Below, in pieces: positions 48,698 through 57,318 of a stretch of DNA of 64,000 nucleotides. The position numbers and the translations under genes were made by a program. The notes under the pieces were generated by a model that was not told where the DNA came from, did not search any database, and was given only the letters and a program-made list of their open reading frames with translations. Origin of the DNA: Gracilaria domingensis (lineage: Eukaryota > Rhodophyta > Florideophyceae > Gracilariales > Gracilariaceae); assembly GCA_022539475.1 (NCBI GenBank), contig VCMS01000245.1:25072-89071 (forward strand), read 5' to 3'. Numbering within the stretch: the first letter of the stretch is position 1; every line of letters starts with the position of its first letter.

Positions 48698-51600
48698 ATG
48701 ACGTCGATCTTGACTGTCGCTCGACCTCCTTCTCCCTTCGGACGCCCTTCCCTTGCAGTCTTTGCCGTCGTTTCTCGTTCAGTTCTTCTTCCCATGGTCT
48801 ACTACTGTACACATAAGAAGCGTGGGTGCCCCTTCGTTACTCGCCGAGGAGTCTTATCCCTTCAACAGCATGTCAACCATTGCCCGTTTCGTCTGAAAGC
48901 AGCGCTGGAAGACGACAATAGCGGGCCCATTCGGAGAAGCAAGCGTCTCAAGCTTTCCGCACCGGCGCCCGCATCTTCCGAAACGGTCACTGCCCCTTGT
49001 CGCCTTCCCGAGCCTCCAGTGTCCGAGGACATCGTCGACCCCACTCCGTGCGCCCCTCCCATTCCGGACACTTCGCATTGTGTTTCTCCTTTCCCGGCTC
49101 CCGCGTCATTAGAGCGAGAACACGGAAGCAGTTCCCGCCCAGTGCCTTCTGAGGAGGCCCTCGGTGATTTGCATATGGATTATCTCACGGTTTGTCTGGC
49201 TTCAGTAGCTTCCAACCTTGGTCATCGTGAGGCGGACGAGCTAATTGGGCTACTTCGGGACCCGCGATTCTCGCAAAAGCGATTCAACGAGACCATAACA
49301 AGTTCCAAGCGCTGTACAGAACTGAAGAACGCCATTTTCGAACGATACGCCTCAAAGGACGGTTTCAATCGCAGAACTGTCTCGCCAGAAGGATGTAAGT
49401 TCAGCGCCACCCTCTACACGAGAGACCCCGTTCAGACACTTGTGAAACAGCTCTAGTTGGCTAACAACGAAAACACATTCTTCCACCCTATACCTCAGAC
49501 CCACTCCACGAAGATATCCCACCGCATGTCCGCCTCTCTCGCAAGAGACGCCACCTCAAAACTTAAGGAAATGGTCATGGGCTCTTTGGATAGTAGAATA
49601 GTGTGGTACTCCCAAGAAATAAGTTACAGTGAATCTTTCGTAGGTCTTCTGCAGGTATACACCGATAAGTCTTCAACAACTCTAAAGCAAACATCGGTTA
49701 CCGCCTATTCTCTTCACCTCATATTTCTCAACTTCTCCGACCAGCTTCGCCGTAAGTGTATCCGTGATGACCTCACAGTAATGGCATACTTCCCTACCAC
49801 ACTGATCGAGGTTTCCGCATCTGAAGCAGACGCAATGCCATTTGTTTCTAGCAAGTCTCTACGCGAGTCCAGGATGCAAATCCTTCAAGAATCTCTTCGT
49901 CAAGTCCTGGAGCCCATTCTAAATCTCACGCAGAAAGGTTTTCAGTTCATCGGGGAAGACAAACTAAGTCGAGTGTGCCATCCTCTGCTTGCAAGTTATT
50001 GTGCGGATATTCCTGAGGCTAAGGACATTCTGTCCATTCTTCATGGGACCAAAACGGAAAGCCCGTGTCATAGATGCAAAGCCCCTCGCTCATCTTTATG
50101 CAGTCCTATTCCCACCTCATTCAACGGACGTTCTCAAAAGCACACGAAAAGCATCCGAAAGACATACACAGCTATCTTGCAACATGCACAAAAAAAGACG
50201 AGGCGGAAAGACGTCCACGTCGTGCGAGGGAGAGGAGATCTCAAGAGGATACTCTGATGCGTTCAAATTCCATATCTCTCATTCCTTCGTTCCTCGAAAC
50301 TTCCGTAAGCCTTGGAATGATCCCGGGATTGTCTCCATACAGTCTGTTCTCATTCGAACCATTACACAACTTGCATCTCGGCATCTCAAAGTTGATAAAA
50401 ACGGCCACAATCGAGAGACTGCAGTCAGACACCCTGTGCACCACAATAGGAACATCTGCATCGCGTTCATTTCGAACGATACGCACCCAACTCCTCAACC
50501 ATGCAAACGCAATTCTAGCTGCCATAGAACGCGACTCTCGTGCCAAAGGTTTACATATCGATTTCTCCACGCAGGAGAAAGGCAAATCTTTGAATGGTAT
50601 CTTCACGAAAGACGGTCTCCGTGGAATGCTGGAGGCCAAAAACTACAAAGCACTTGACATGGTCTTTCCCTTCATAGGAGCATTCTTTGACATATGCTGT
50701 GGAGAACAGGACGTTGCCCCAATCACAACCGTTTTCTCTCAGTACTCGGACTTGCTCTCGACCTTATTCAGATACAATCGTGACCCGTATTGGACTGAAA
50801 GCTCTCTCCTGTGTCTTAGTTCGGAGATTGAAGCCTTCAAGCGTTCCGCAACAAAGACTCTGGCGGATTTTCATCCCTCCAGACTGGGAACTCTGAAGTT
50901 TCATCTTCTCGATCATCTCGTGGACGATATTCGCCGTCTGGGAAGTATCAAGTATTACGACGCAGGCATATACGAACATGCACACCTGCTATTTAAAAGA
51001 CACTACAAAAAGACGTCCAGAAGAACAGCAACGGCTGTGGAGGAGACTATTCGCTCCATTGAGCACGGACATGTTAGAAAGCAATGGAATGGCAATACTC
51101 CTTACCAGCGTAATCCAGGTTTACCAGGAACTTCCACACAGCTTCCTCGGTTTGCAATGAGAGGGCGTTCTTTCACTTTACGAGCTCTTCAACATTGTGT
51201 TTCAAGTATGTCCAGTTCAAAAACATGGACTGCTGTTAGAGAAATGTTCTCAAGTACGGACACAAGGTCGATTCTTGATCAAATTGGTGAACAGGCCCTT
51301 CCTCCTTTCCTCAGTCTCGTGAAAGAAACACTGGATGAGCACTCTATTACATACTTCCCAGAAAAGACAAGGATAACTCTGGTGAATTCGGCCCTCGTGA
51401 AAGGCGGTTTCGTTCCGACTCTTGAACACTTCGATTCGTCTTCTAAGGCACTTAAGCTGGGACGACCCAAATACCCCATCATCCAACGTGTCTTCGCTTC
51501 TCCAGCATTTGGTTCCAGTAGAAAGCCAAAGTTTTCCACCCTATTGGTAAGCGGAGAAGATTCAGAGACTTGGGTTGCCCAGGTAGTCGCTCTGATGTCG

Positions 51601-51822
51601 GCCACATCGCGATTCGGAGCTATTGCAAAGGTCGCGTATTGTGCTAAAAGTCGCGGATCAAGTGGGTGTGAAGCGCTAGTTTTCTCTAGTTTGATATGTG
51701 TGCACAGCGTGTGCAGCGAAATCACTGCCAGAAGAGCCGGGAGGAGTGCTTTCGAAGGTCTCCGGAGGGTGCCAAAATGTGGCCAGAACGTGCCCGCGGG
51801 CGGAGGGGGTCGGTCGTGTTAG
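48698..51822 (+). pseudogene. Plv transposase, nearly full length (copy C)
   Basis: The start MTSILTVARP is conserved in copies A and D. Order: finger-like YYCTHKKRGCPF and HVNHCPF; basic RRSKRLKL; HREADELIGLL; VYTDKSSTTLKQTS and NFSDQLRRKCIRDD (likely first catalytic block); ESPCHRCKAPRSSLC; ISLIPSFLETS; LHIDFSTQEKGKS; FPFIGAFFDICCG; then the family-typical FHLLDHLVDDIRRLG and YDAGIYEHAHLLFKRHYKK, which places it with Plavaka/KDZ/CACTA enzymes. Only two lesions were found: TAG at 49454-49456, where copy A has CAG (Gln), and a frame change at an A-run of seven (50190-50196). The C-terminus runs on into PAL sequence. No catalytic residues were assigned with certainty. Confidence 0.72.
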
Positions 51823-52165
51823 GGTAGCTACACTACCACGACCGGACCCCCCCGCCCGCGGGCACGTTCTGGGCGATGTTTTGAAAAATGTGCGATATTA
51901 TGCCCGCGGGCGGAGGGGGGTCGGTCGTGTTAGGGTACCTACCCTAACACGACCGGACCCCCCCGCCCGCGGGCACGTTTTGGACGATTTTTTGAAAAAT
52001 GTGCGATTTTATGCCCGCGGGCGGGGGGGTTCGGTCGTGTTAGGGTAGGTATTCTAACACGACCGACCCCTCCCTGCTCGCGGGCACGTTTTGGCCACAT
52101 TTCGGCGCCTTCCCGGGACCTCCCAAAACACGCCGCCCCGCAGTGATTTCGCTACACCCGGCCGC
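51715..52165. repeat. PAL array 5: compact fold-back with three modules
   Basis: The clearest case of overall fold-back symmetry. TGCAGCGAAATCACTGC at the left edge (51715) faces GCAGTGATTTCGCTACA at the right (about 52155). Three palindromic modules lie between (51800-51850, 51905-51965, 52020-52075) with TTAGGGTA/TACCCTAA cores. Weak similarity to the outer PAL sequence continues to about 52330 (CGCTGTCCACGTG, GACCATTGCTCGCGTGAG). Confidence 0.85.
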
Positions 52166-52513
52166 CGGTACGTTGGCGCCGCTGTCCACGTGTATTCGCG
52201 GGAGTAGGCTGTACATGGAAGTAAATGAGTGTTTTCTTGACTACTATGCAAAGCATTTGAAGAGCATGATTAGACAGCGCGACCATTGCTCGCGTGAGTC
52301 ATCATTGCGCGAACTCCACGACTCTAAAGCGTACAATCAGCGTGCGAGCGGCCACGGACAGGACACGGACGAGACTGGCAGTGCGCTGGGAGAAGCTGCC
52401 GAAAGCGGGGGTGCCCAGCGTAAGTCGCCATTTAAAAGGCTCGCATCCGTTCTTGTATCGTCCAGAGCGAACGTATTGTTGATATACACCTTTCACTGCA
52501 ATAGCTGTTCAAC

Positions 52514-53627
52514 ATGAAGCCAACTCGTGTTCGAAAGCGTACGCAAAGCGTGACTCCTCGCACTCGGCGGAGCACTCGATTATTGCAAGGTGGAATGCGG
52601 GTTTCTCTGCAGATGGATATTGAGAATGAAGGAAAGGTGATAGTGGGGTAAGCGTTTTTGCATGGAATTGGAAGTGTTCTACGCCGCGAGTTGCTCGGGA
52701 AGCAATTGGACCCAGGTCTTGTGATGGTTCATAATATTCTCATCATTCGAAGCGGTCAGACGTTCTACCCTTACCGGGCGGAGGGCCTGGATCTTCCACA
52801 ATATATCCAGGATCTCCGGACGGCCGCTCCTTGGGATGGGAAAATGATGGAACCGGTGGCAGCCAGCATTCCGGCGTCCAAGCGAGGAACGGTGAGCGCT
52901 ATGAGTGAGGTGATGACGCCGACAAGCCGCACGGAGCCAATTCGAAGTTCATCAACACCGAGAGGTAGCGCATCAGTAGCACCTCCACGGGCAGGTCCGT
53001 CGTCTGTTACGAAGCGGTCTATGAAGACGAGAGCATCCCCAGCTACGAAGCTGTCAAACAAAGTCTACCTCCGTTACGAAGCCCACTGCGTCGAAAAGGG
53101 CTTCTCCTGCGATGAATCAAACCGTCGACACAAGGGGATCTTCTGCGTCGAAACAGACGGTTCAGCAGGGGACGGCTGTGCAAGAGGAGGAAGATGAGAT
53201 CATAAAAGGTCCCCTTCCAGACGCGGATGCGCAATCCGCACAAGGAGCTGGTCCATCTGTACCCCAAACTGCACCAGAAACTGCGAAGCAGCAGGACGAT
53301 GACGTTGTGCTTCTGTCCGCAAGAATGGCACGTTCAAGTGTTTCTGGCGAGCGGTCTGGAACACAAGGGACACCTACTCGGAGCAAGACGTACAGACGAA
53401 TTCGTCAGAAGGTACCAAAGGTGAACCTCAATTCAAATTTCGTGTACAACAAACTGTGGCAGTGGAGAGAAGAAGTGAATTCTGCTATTGGAGACCTGTT
53501 GCAGAAGATGGATGCGTTTGTTATCTATCCCGGCGATAAAAGTTGCGAAATTGTGGATAACTTCCGGTCTTCACTTCGACAGTCCATTGTACGTGAAGTT
53601 AGGGAACAGGTCATTTCGATAAAGTAA
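52514..53627 (+). pseudogene. Unknown basic, Ser/Thr-rich protein (probably nuclear), interrupted
   Basis: ATG 52514 opens a very basic N-terminus (MKPTRVRKRTQSVTPRTRRS), then QMDIENEGKVIVG and an in-frame TAA at 52649-52651. The same frame resumes with LHGIGSVLRRELLGKQLDPG and GQTFYPYRAEGLDLPQYIQDL. A Ser/Thr/Lys repeat-like linker (SMKTRASPATKLS, TSVTKPTASKRASPA) crosses a frame change near 53058. The end (53112-53627) is acidic (EEEDEIIKG), then has FVYNKLWQWREEVNSAIGDLLQKM. The TAA sits in GGGTAAGCG, so an intron with a GTAAGC donor is conceivable, though no convincing acceptor was seen. Product not recognised. It could be a live gene if the two breaks are sequencing errors or introns. 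Confidence 0.5.
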
Positions 53628-53686
53628 CTTTTATGTTTAACTATCTCTAAAAGGTTTACAACACCGAGAAGTCATGTGTTCTAACC

Positions 53687-54571
53687 TCAAAGCTGGGGGA
53701 ATGGGGAGGGGGATAACTTTTCCTTAACAACGTTGACGTAGTTTGTATGAAAAGGAGCGGGGTCACCGCCTATAATGTTTCTTTCTTGGCGGGAAAAGTC
53801 GTAGAAGTACGCGTTCCTAAACTGAAAGTCGGAGAAAGAAGTAGGGAAGCCAATGAGAGTTTTCCCATATGCAAGAAGTCGCCCAACGGTCTCTTCCAGG
53901 TTGAAAGTAGTACCTGTCTTAAGCGAAACTATCTTCAACAGCTCTTTCATTATTGTGAGCACAACCGTACTGCACTCCGTAGCGACTACGTCCATAGGAA
54001 TGAAACCTCTTGAGGCCCCGACGATGTTGAACGCTGATAGCCACACGAGCTTCTCATAATAGCTTACGAGAAATGTGTCTTCGTCGACAACCCCGCAAGT
54101 GAGACCCATAGACCTAAACCTGTCTGCAACGTTGGAGGCCCACTTTCCGGTTGCGACAGTGAGACCATCCGGACTTTGAGGAGTGACACCATCCTGCGGA
54201 GCTGCGTTTCTTGAGGGGACACCAACGTATAGGACAACTTTTGAACATTTGTCCACACCGAGCTTCGAAAGCAATGGTATGATGTCTCCATTCTGGAAGA
54301 AAACGAGATTCTCTCTGAGCGAATAAGGGCAAGCGTGAATTACGGTCTCCAGGGTGTTCGTTCTTCCACAAACTAGTATCGGTACATCAGAAAGATGAGA
54401 GGTAGCAGCCATGCTGCAGAATTCGTGTGCGGAAATGACCGTATCTTCTTCGTTCGCCAGCATGGTACCTATACGCCCCCTTCCAACAATAACGGCCCGA
54501 GTCCTTCGGGCGGGAGATGAGGCCTGAGGGACGTCAGAGTATCTGGGACTCGGAGGCGGACTGGGAGGCAT
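53687..54571 (-). CDS. Ketopantoate reductase-like protein (ApbA/PanE family)
   Basis: An intact frame of 294 residues from MPPSPPPSPRYSD. The family reduces 2-dehydropantoate to pantoate with NADPH in pantothenate/CoA synthesis, but many eukaryotic members have unknown substrates. Visible: a Rossmann glycine loop RAVIVGRGRIGTML; CGRTNTLETVI; ENLVFFQNGDI; the catalytic-lysine region YYEKLVWLSAFNIVGA; the VVATECSTVV helix with a family-typical Glu; and a C-terminal FNAYFYDFSRQ-like segment. The frame stays open 73 codons further upstream, but that extension is low-complexity and the downstream Met better fits the family N-terminus. It runs divergent from the epimerase fragment. Confidence 0.75.
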   Translation of the reverse strand: MPPSPPPSPRYSDVPQASSPARRTRAVIVGRGRIGTMLANEEDTVISAHEFCSMAATSHLSDVPILVCGRTNTLETVIHACPYSLRENLVFFQNGDIIPLLSKLGVDKCSKVVLYVGVPSRNAAPQDGVTPQSPDGLTVATGKWASNVADRFRSMGLTCGVVDEDTFLVSYYEKLVWLSAFNIVGASRGFIPMDVVATECSTVVLTIMKELLKIVSLKTGTTFNLEETVGRLLAYGKTLIGFPTSFSDFQFRNAYFYDFSRQERNIIGGDPAPFHTNYVNVVKEKLSPSPFPQL

Positions 54572-54986
54572 GTCGGACTGGGAGTTTATTGCAAGTGTTC
54601 GAATGTTTTTGTGTGACGATAGAAATGGAAGATGGGGCGGAGAACTGCTGGGGTAAAGAGTGATACGTAAGTACAAACGGTTGGGAAGCGCAGAACGGGA
54701 ACATGGTTCACTTTGTGAAAGTAAGCGAAATGTATGATATGTGATTGTACTGAATGAATGATAGGGCTTGTATGAGACGACAAGCCACAAAGTGTGATGA
54801 TGTTTTATGAAAGGTAGGTGGAAGAGTAGAAAGTGTGCAATGAATGAAACTGATTTCGAACCTGAGTTGTAAAGTAGTTGTAAAGTACGAGTTACGGGGA
54901 GCTTGAATACAGGATGAAAGGAGCCATTTTGGCTTCATAAATGACGTGAACGGGTTCTATAGCTTCACTTGGATTGCCATAATTAA

Positions 54987-55307
54987 AAGGATGGAGTTGG
55001 ATTGCGCCCGAATACGTCTATAAAGGTCGTAGAAGCACTTATGAACGAAGGAGTTGTAGACATGTTATTGTTGATGACGGTGGAGCCAGGGTTTGGAGGA
55101 CAGGCCTTTATGGAGGGTGTTCTTGACAAGGTGCGACATGCAAGGGAGTTGTACCCAAGAATAGGGATACAGGTGGATGGGGGTATTGGACTGAGTACTG
55201 TGAAAGGAGTAGTGAAGGCCGGTGCAAACATTTCAGTTGCAGGATCTGCCATCTTTGGCTCGAGTAACCCAGCTCATGTCATAGCTGGTTTTCGAAAGGT
55301 TGGTTAG
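54987..55307 (+). pseudogene. RPE: Ribulose-phosphate 3-epimerase, C-terminal half only
   Basis: The enzyme interconverts ribulose 5-phosphate and xylulose 5-phosphate in the pentose phosphate and Calvin cycles. The fragment reads DGVGLRPNTS, VDMLLLMTVEPGFGGQAF, IGIQVDGGIGLST, and ANISVAGSAIFGSSNPAHVI, which covers the second half of the TIM barrel. This includes the active-site Asp of the VDGG motif and the phosphate-binding GGQ and AGSAIFG loops. The N-terminal half (about 120 residues, with the first metal ligands) is absent, and an in-frame TAA lies directly upstream at 54984. An AG at 54988-54989 could be a 3' splice site, but the upstream 400 bp holds the oppositely oriented reductase. 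It more closely resembles a cytosolic than a plastid isoform. Confidence 0.8.
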
Positions 55308-55389
55308 AGATAGTAGCATAAATTTATTGTTTATTACATTGTTACCTTTACGTGTTATCACGACTATATTCTCCGTCTCCATTGGAGAT

Positions 55390-55735
55390 GTATTTCTCTT
55401 GTATCACAACCGGGAAAGGATGTGAGAGAACCGTTCTCTGTGACATAAATATATCCCCAGTGGACGCTGAGAGGGAGGATGAACTACTCTACGTGCTACC
55501 ATTGTTACCCATTCGGTGTCGAGTGGTGACATATTCTTTTTTTGTCACAACCCACAAAGGATGTGAGGGAAGAAGAACATGCCCCCAGTCGAGACAGAGG
55601 GTGAGCAACTCTAAGTACAATCACTAGTCCCTAGCTTGCCTCCACTGGCAATATCTTCCTGTTTTGCTATAACCATCGAGTGAGGTTATGGTGGAAGAGA
55701 ATAATATCGCCGGTCGAGGCGAGGTGGGTGGGGAC
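55390..55735. repeat. Three imperfect tandem units with small hairpins
   Basis: Units of roughly 125-145 bp start near 55400, 55545 and 55665. Each opens with a stem such as TCACAACC...GGATGTGA or ATAACC...GGTTAT. Each continues with a G/A-rich run, then a CCCCAGTGGA/CCCCCAGTCGA/CGCCGGTCGA element and GAGRGRGG. They precede the coiled-coil frame of the TAIL element and may be its promoter or 5' end repeats. Confidence 0.55.
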
Positions 55736-55953
55736 TATGTGAAGAGGGGACAGAGAGATGGCGCTTAAATAGTGGAAGGTGCGGAGGTGTACAGTGGATG
55801 TTTTGGCGGGAAATGGGATGAGGGAAACAGGGACAATCATGGTGCTGGATATAGCCCGTGTGGTTGGACAGTGGGGGTGGACAGCACAGTTTAGCTCGAT
55901 TGCACTGTATCGCAGCGGAAACTTCGATCCAACTACTACTTCTTTTTCTGAAG

Positions 55954-56883
55954 ATGTCGAACGGATACGTGAAGGATGAGGAGCTGTGGGTGCTGTTGGA
56001 GGGGAAGGAGGTACCGCAGACGCCGTCACCAAAGCGGGAGGAGGACGTGATTACGGCGGCTGGTCGGATGTCGCAGAAGAAGGAAGTGGCTGAGGAAGGA
56101 AAGAAGTGTGAGGCGAGGAGAGGGGATGGTGATGAGGTGGAGAAGGGGGTAGAATTGGAGGTGGAGGGGGTCGCAATGGAGAGAAGGGGTGCGGTGCATC
56201 TGAGTCAGTTAGAGGTTGGAGACCAGATAGAGAGTGGGGGCGGAGAGGGTGACAGGGAGATGCGGTTTGTGGGGGAGATGAAGGCGAGGGTGGGGATGTT
56301 GGGGTTGGTGATGAAGGAGCAACTGGACGATGGAATTGTGGAGATTGTAACGGAAATGGGCGGTGTGGTGCTGAGTGGGGGTGATAGTGGTGTTTCGGTT
56401 GAGGCGATTTCGAGCCTGCGGAATTCGTTGTCGGTATTGGGAGTGGAGATGAGACATCATGTGTATGGGATAGTGGAGTGTGCGGGAAGGGAGGTTGGAG
56501 AGTTGCGGGAGGAGAATAGGGTTCTGAACGAGAGGTTGGACGTGCTGGAGAAGGAGGTGAAGGAGCTGTGCAAGAGGCAAAGATTGGTGGAAGAGGAGAC
56601 GGTGAAAGGAGGTGTGGAGGGAAAGACGGAGAAGGGAAGTGTGGGAAGGGTGGCGGTGCAGAAGGGGTCTCCTGTGACACCGAAGACAAAGGGTGGTGGG
56701 GTTGGGGATGGGAAGAGCCGTCTGAAGAAGAGGCGTAAGGAGATGAAGAAGGTGGTGGAGGAGGTGCCGCGGGAGGGAGTGGGAGCTCCGGTGGTGACTG
56801 GGTTTAGGAGTGCGGCGGAGGTAGCGCGGACTGCGAAGGGGATTCTGAGGGGACAGGAGGAGAGAAGGATGGGAGGGATTTGA
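55954..56883 (+). CDS. Coiled-coil protein of the TAIL element
   Basis: Begins MSNGYVKDEELWVLLEGKEV. The protein is highly charged, with Glu/Lys/Gly-rich stretches. A central part (VEAISSLRNSLSVLGVEMRH) leads to a strong heptad region (ELREENRVLNERLDVLEKEV) and a basic Lys/Arg C-terminus (KSRLKKRRKEMKKVVEEV) ending RMGGI. The coding strand is unusually G-rich, unlike nearby genes. The architecture resembles ORF1 proteins of some non-LTR elements (coiled-coil trimer plus basic region), but no RNA-binding motif is visible and no ORF2 follows. Truncated derivatives of the tail elsewhere support a mobile origin. Confidence 0.55.
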   Translation: MSNGYVKDEELWVLLEGKEVPQTPSPKREEDVITAAGRMSQKKEVAEEGKKCEARRGDGDEVEKGVELEVEGVAMERRGAVHLSQLEVGDQIESGGGEGDREMRFVGEMKARVGMLGLVMKEQLDDGIVEIVTEMGGVVLSGGDSGVSVEAISSLRNSLSVLGVEMRHHVYGIVECAGREVGELREENRVLNERLDVLEKEVKELCKRQRLVEEETVKGGVEGKTEKGSVGRVAVQKGSPVTPKTKGGGVGDGKSRLKKRRKEMKKVVEEVPREGVGAPVVTGFRSAAEVARTAKGILRGQEERRMGGI

Positions 56884-57318
56884 AGCCGTTTTGGGGCGAG
56901 GCGGGTATACGAGAAGGGGGAGAGTTGTGCACCTGACTTCTACAAAATGAACGCGTGATGGGCGAGAAATGGATAAATAGCGGGGGTGGTGTGGACTGGG
57001 AAGAAGTGATGGGATGATTGAGGTGGGATGAGTTGCGATTTGCATTGCAACATGGGAGAAAATGGAAACGCAAACTAGCACGAGTGCAGTTTTGAGAGAG
57101 GGTCGCGGAAAAGAGTGAATGGGACCATGCGGCGAAGTAGAACCTCTACAAAAACTAGGGGACCCAAGAACTAAACTGCGCGAGATGGAATTTAATATTC
57201 CAAAATTTCTTGATTTTTTGAGTGCCAGCCTCTGCTACCCCCTCGCGCGTCCCAAATAGACCCAAAACTAGCTTAGTTTTCAAAGCGAACAGACTATATT
57301 CCACTTTGCAGAACACAG
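55954..57318 (+). mobile_element. TAIL element, most complete copy
   Basis: It consists of a 309-residue frame followed by the 435-bp tail found elsewhere in the window. The right end CACAGACG (57318) abuts the 3' end of Plv copy D. The 5' limit is uncertain; it may extend back to the tandem units at 55390. No reverse transcriptase, transposase or poly-A tail is present, so it cannot be self-sufficient as seen here. Confidence 0.65.

Larger units (their letters stand above)
46697..51822 (+). mobile_element. Plv copy C: CACTA/Plavaka/KDZ-like DNA transposon, best preserved
   Basis: It starts with CGTCTGTCTCTTGCAGATGC directly after the PAL 4 terminus. Parts: hairpin pair (47197-47275), tandem duplication of the basic frame (47320-47665 and 47740-48075), an inverted repeat around 48352-48422, and a transposase of about 1040 codons (48698-51822). 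The reading frame runs straight into PAL array 5, which may serve as its 3' subterminal region. Unlike A, B and D it keeps the C-terminal third of the enzyme. The right end could not be fixed. Confidence 0.75.

Noticed and set aside
56051-57081. Long minus-strand Pro/His/Ser-rich frames opposite the coiled-coil frame.
   Set aside because: They arise from the G-rich coding strand read in reverse and show no domain.
55858-57318. Calling the TAIL element a LINE on the basis of its coiled-coil ORF1-like protein.
   Set aside because: No endonuclease or reverse transcriptase and no A-rich tail are present, and its end matches a DNA transposon terminus.
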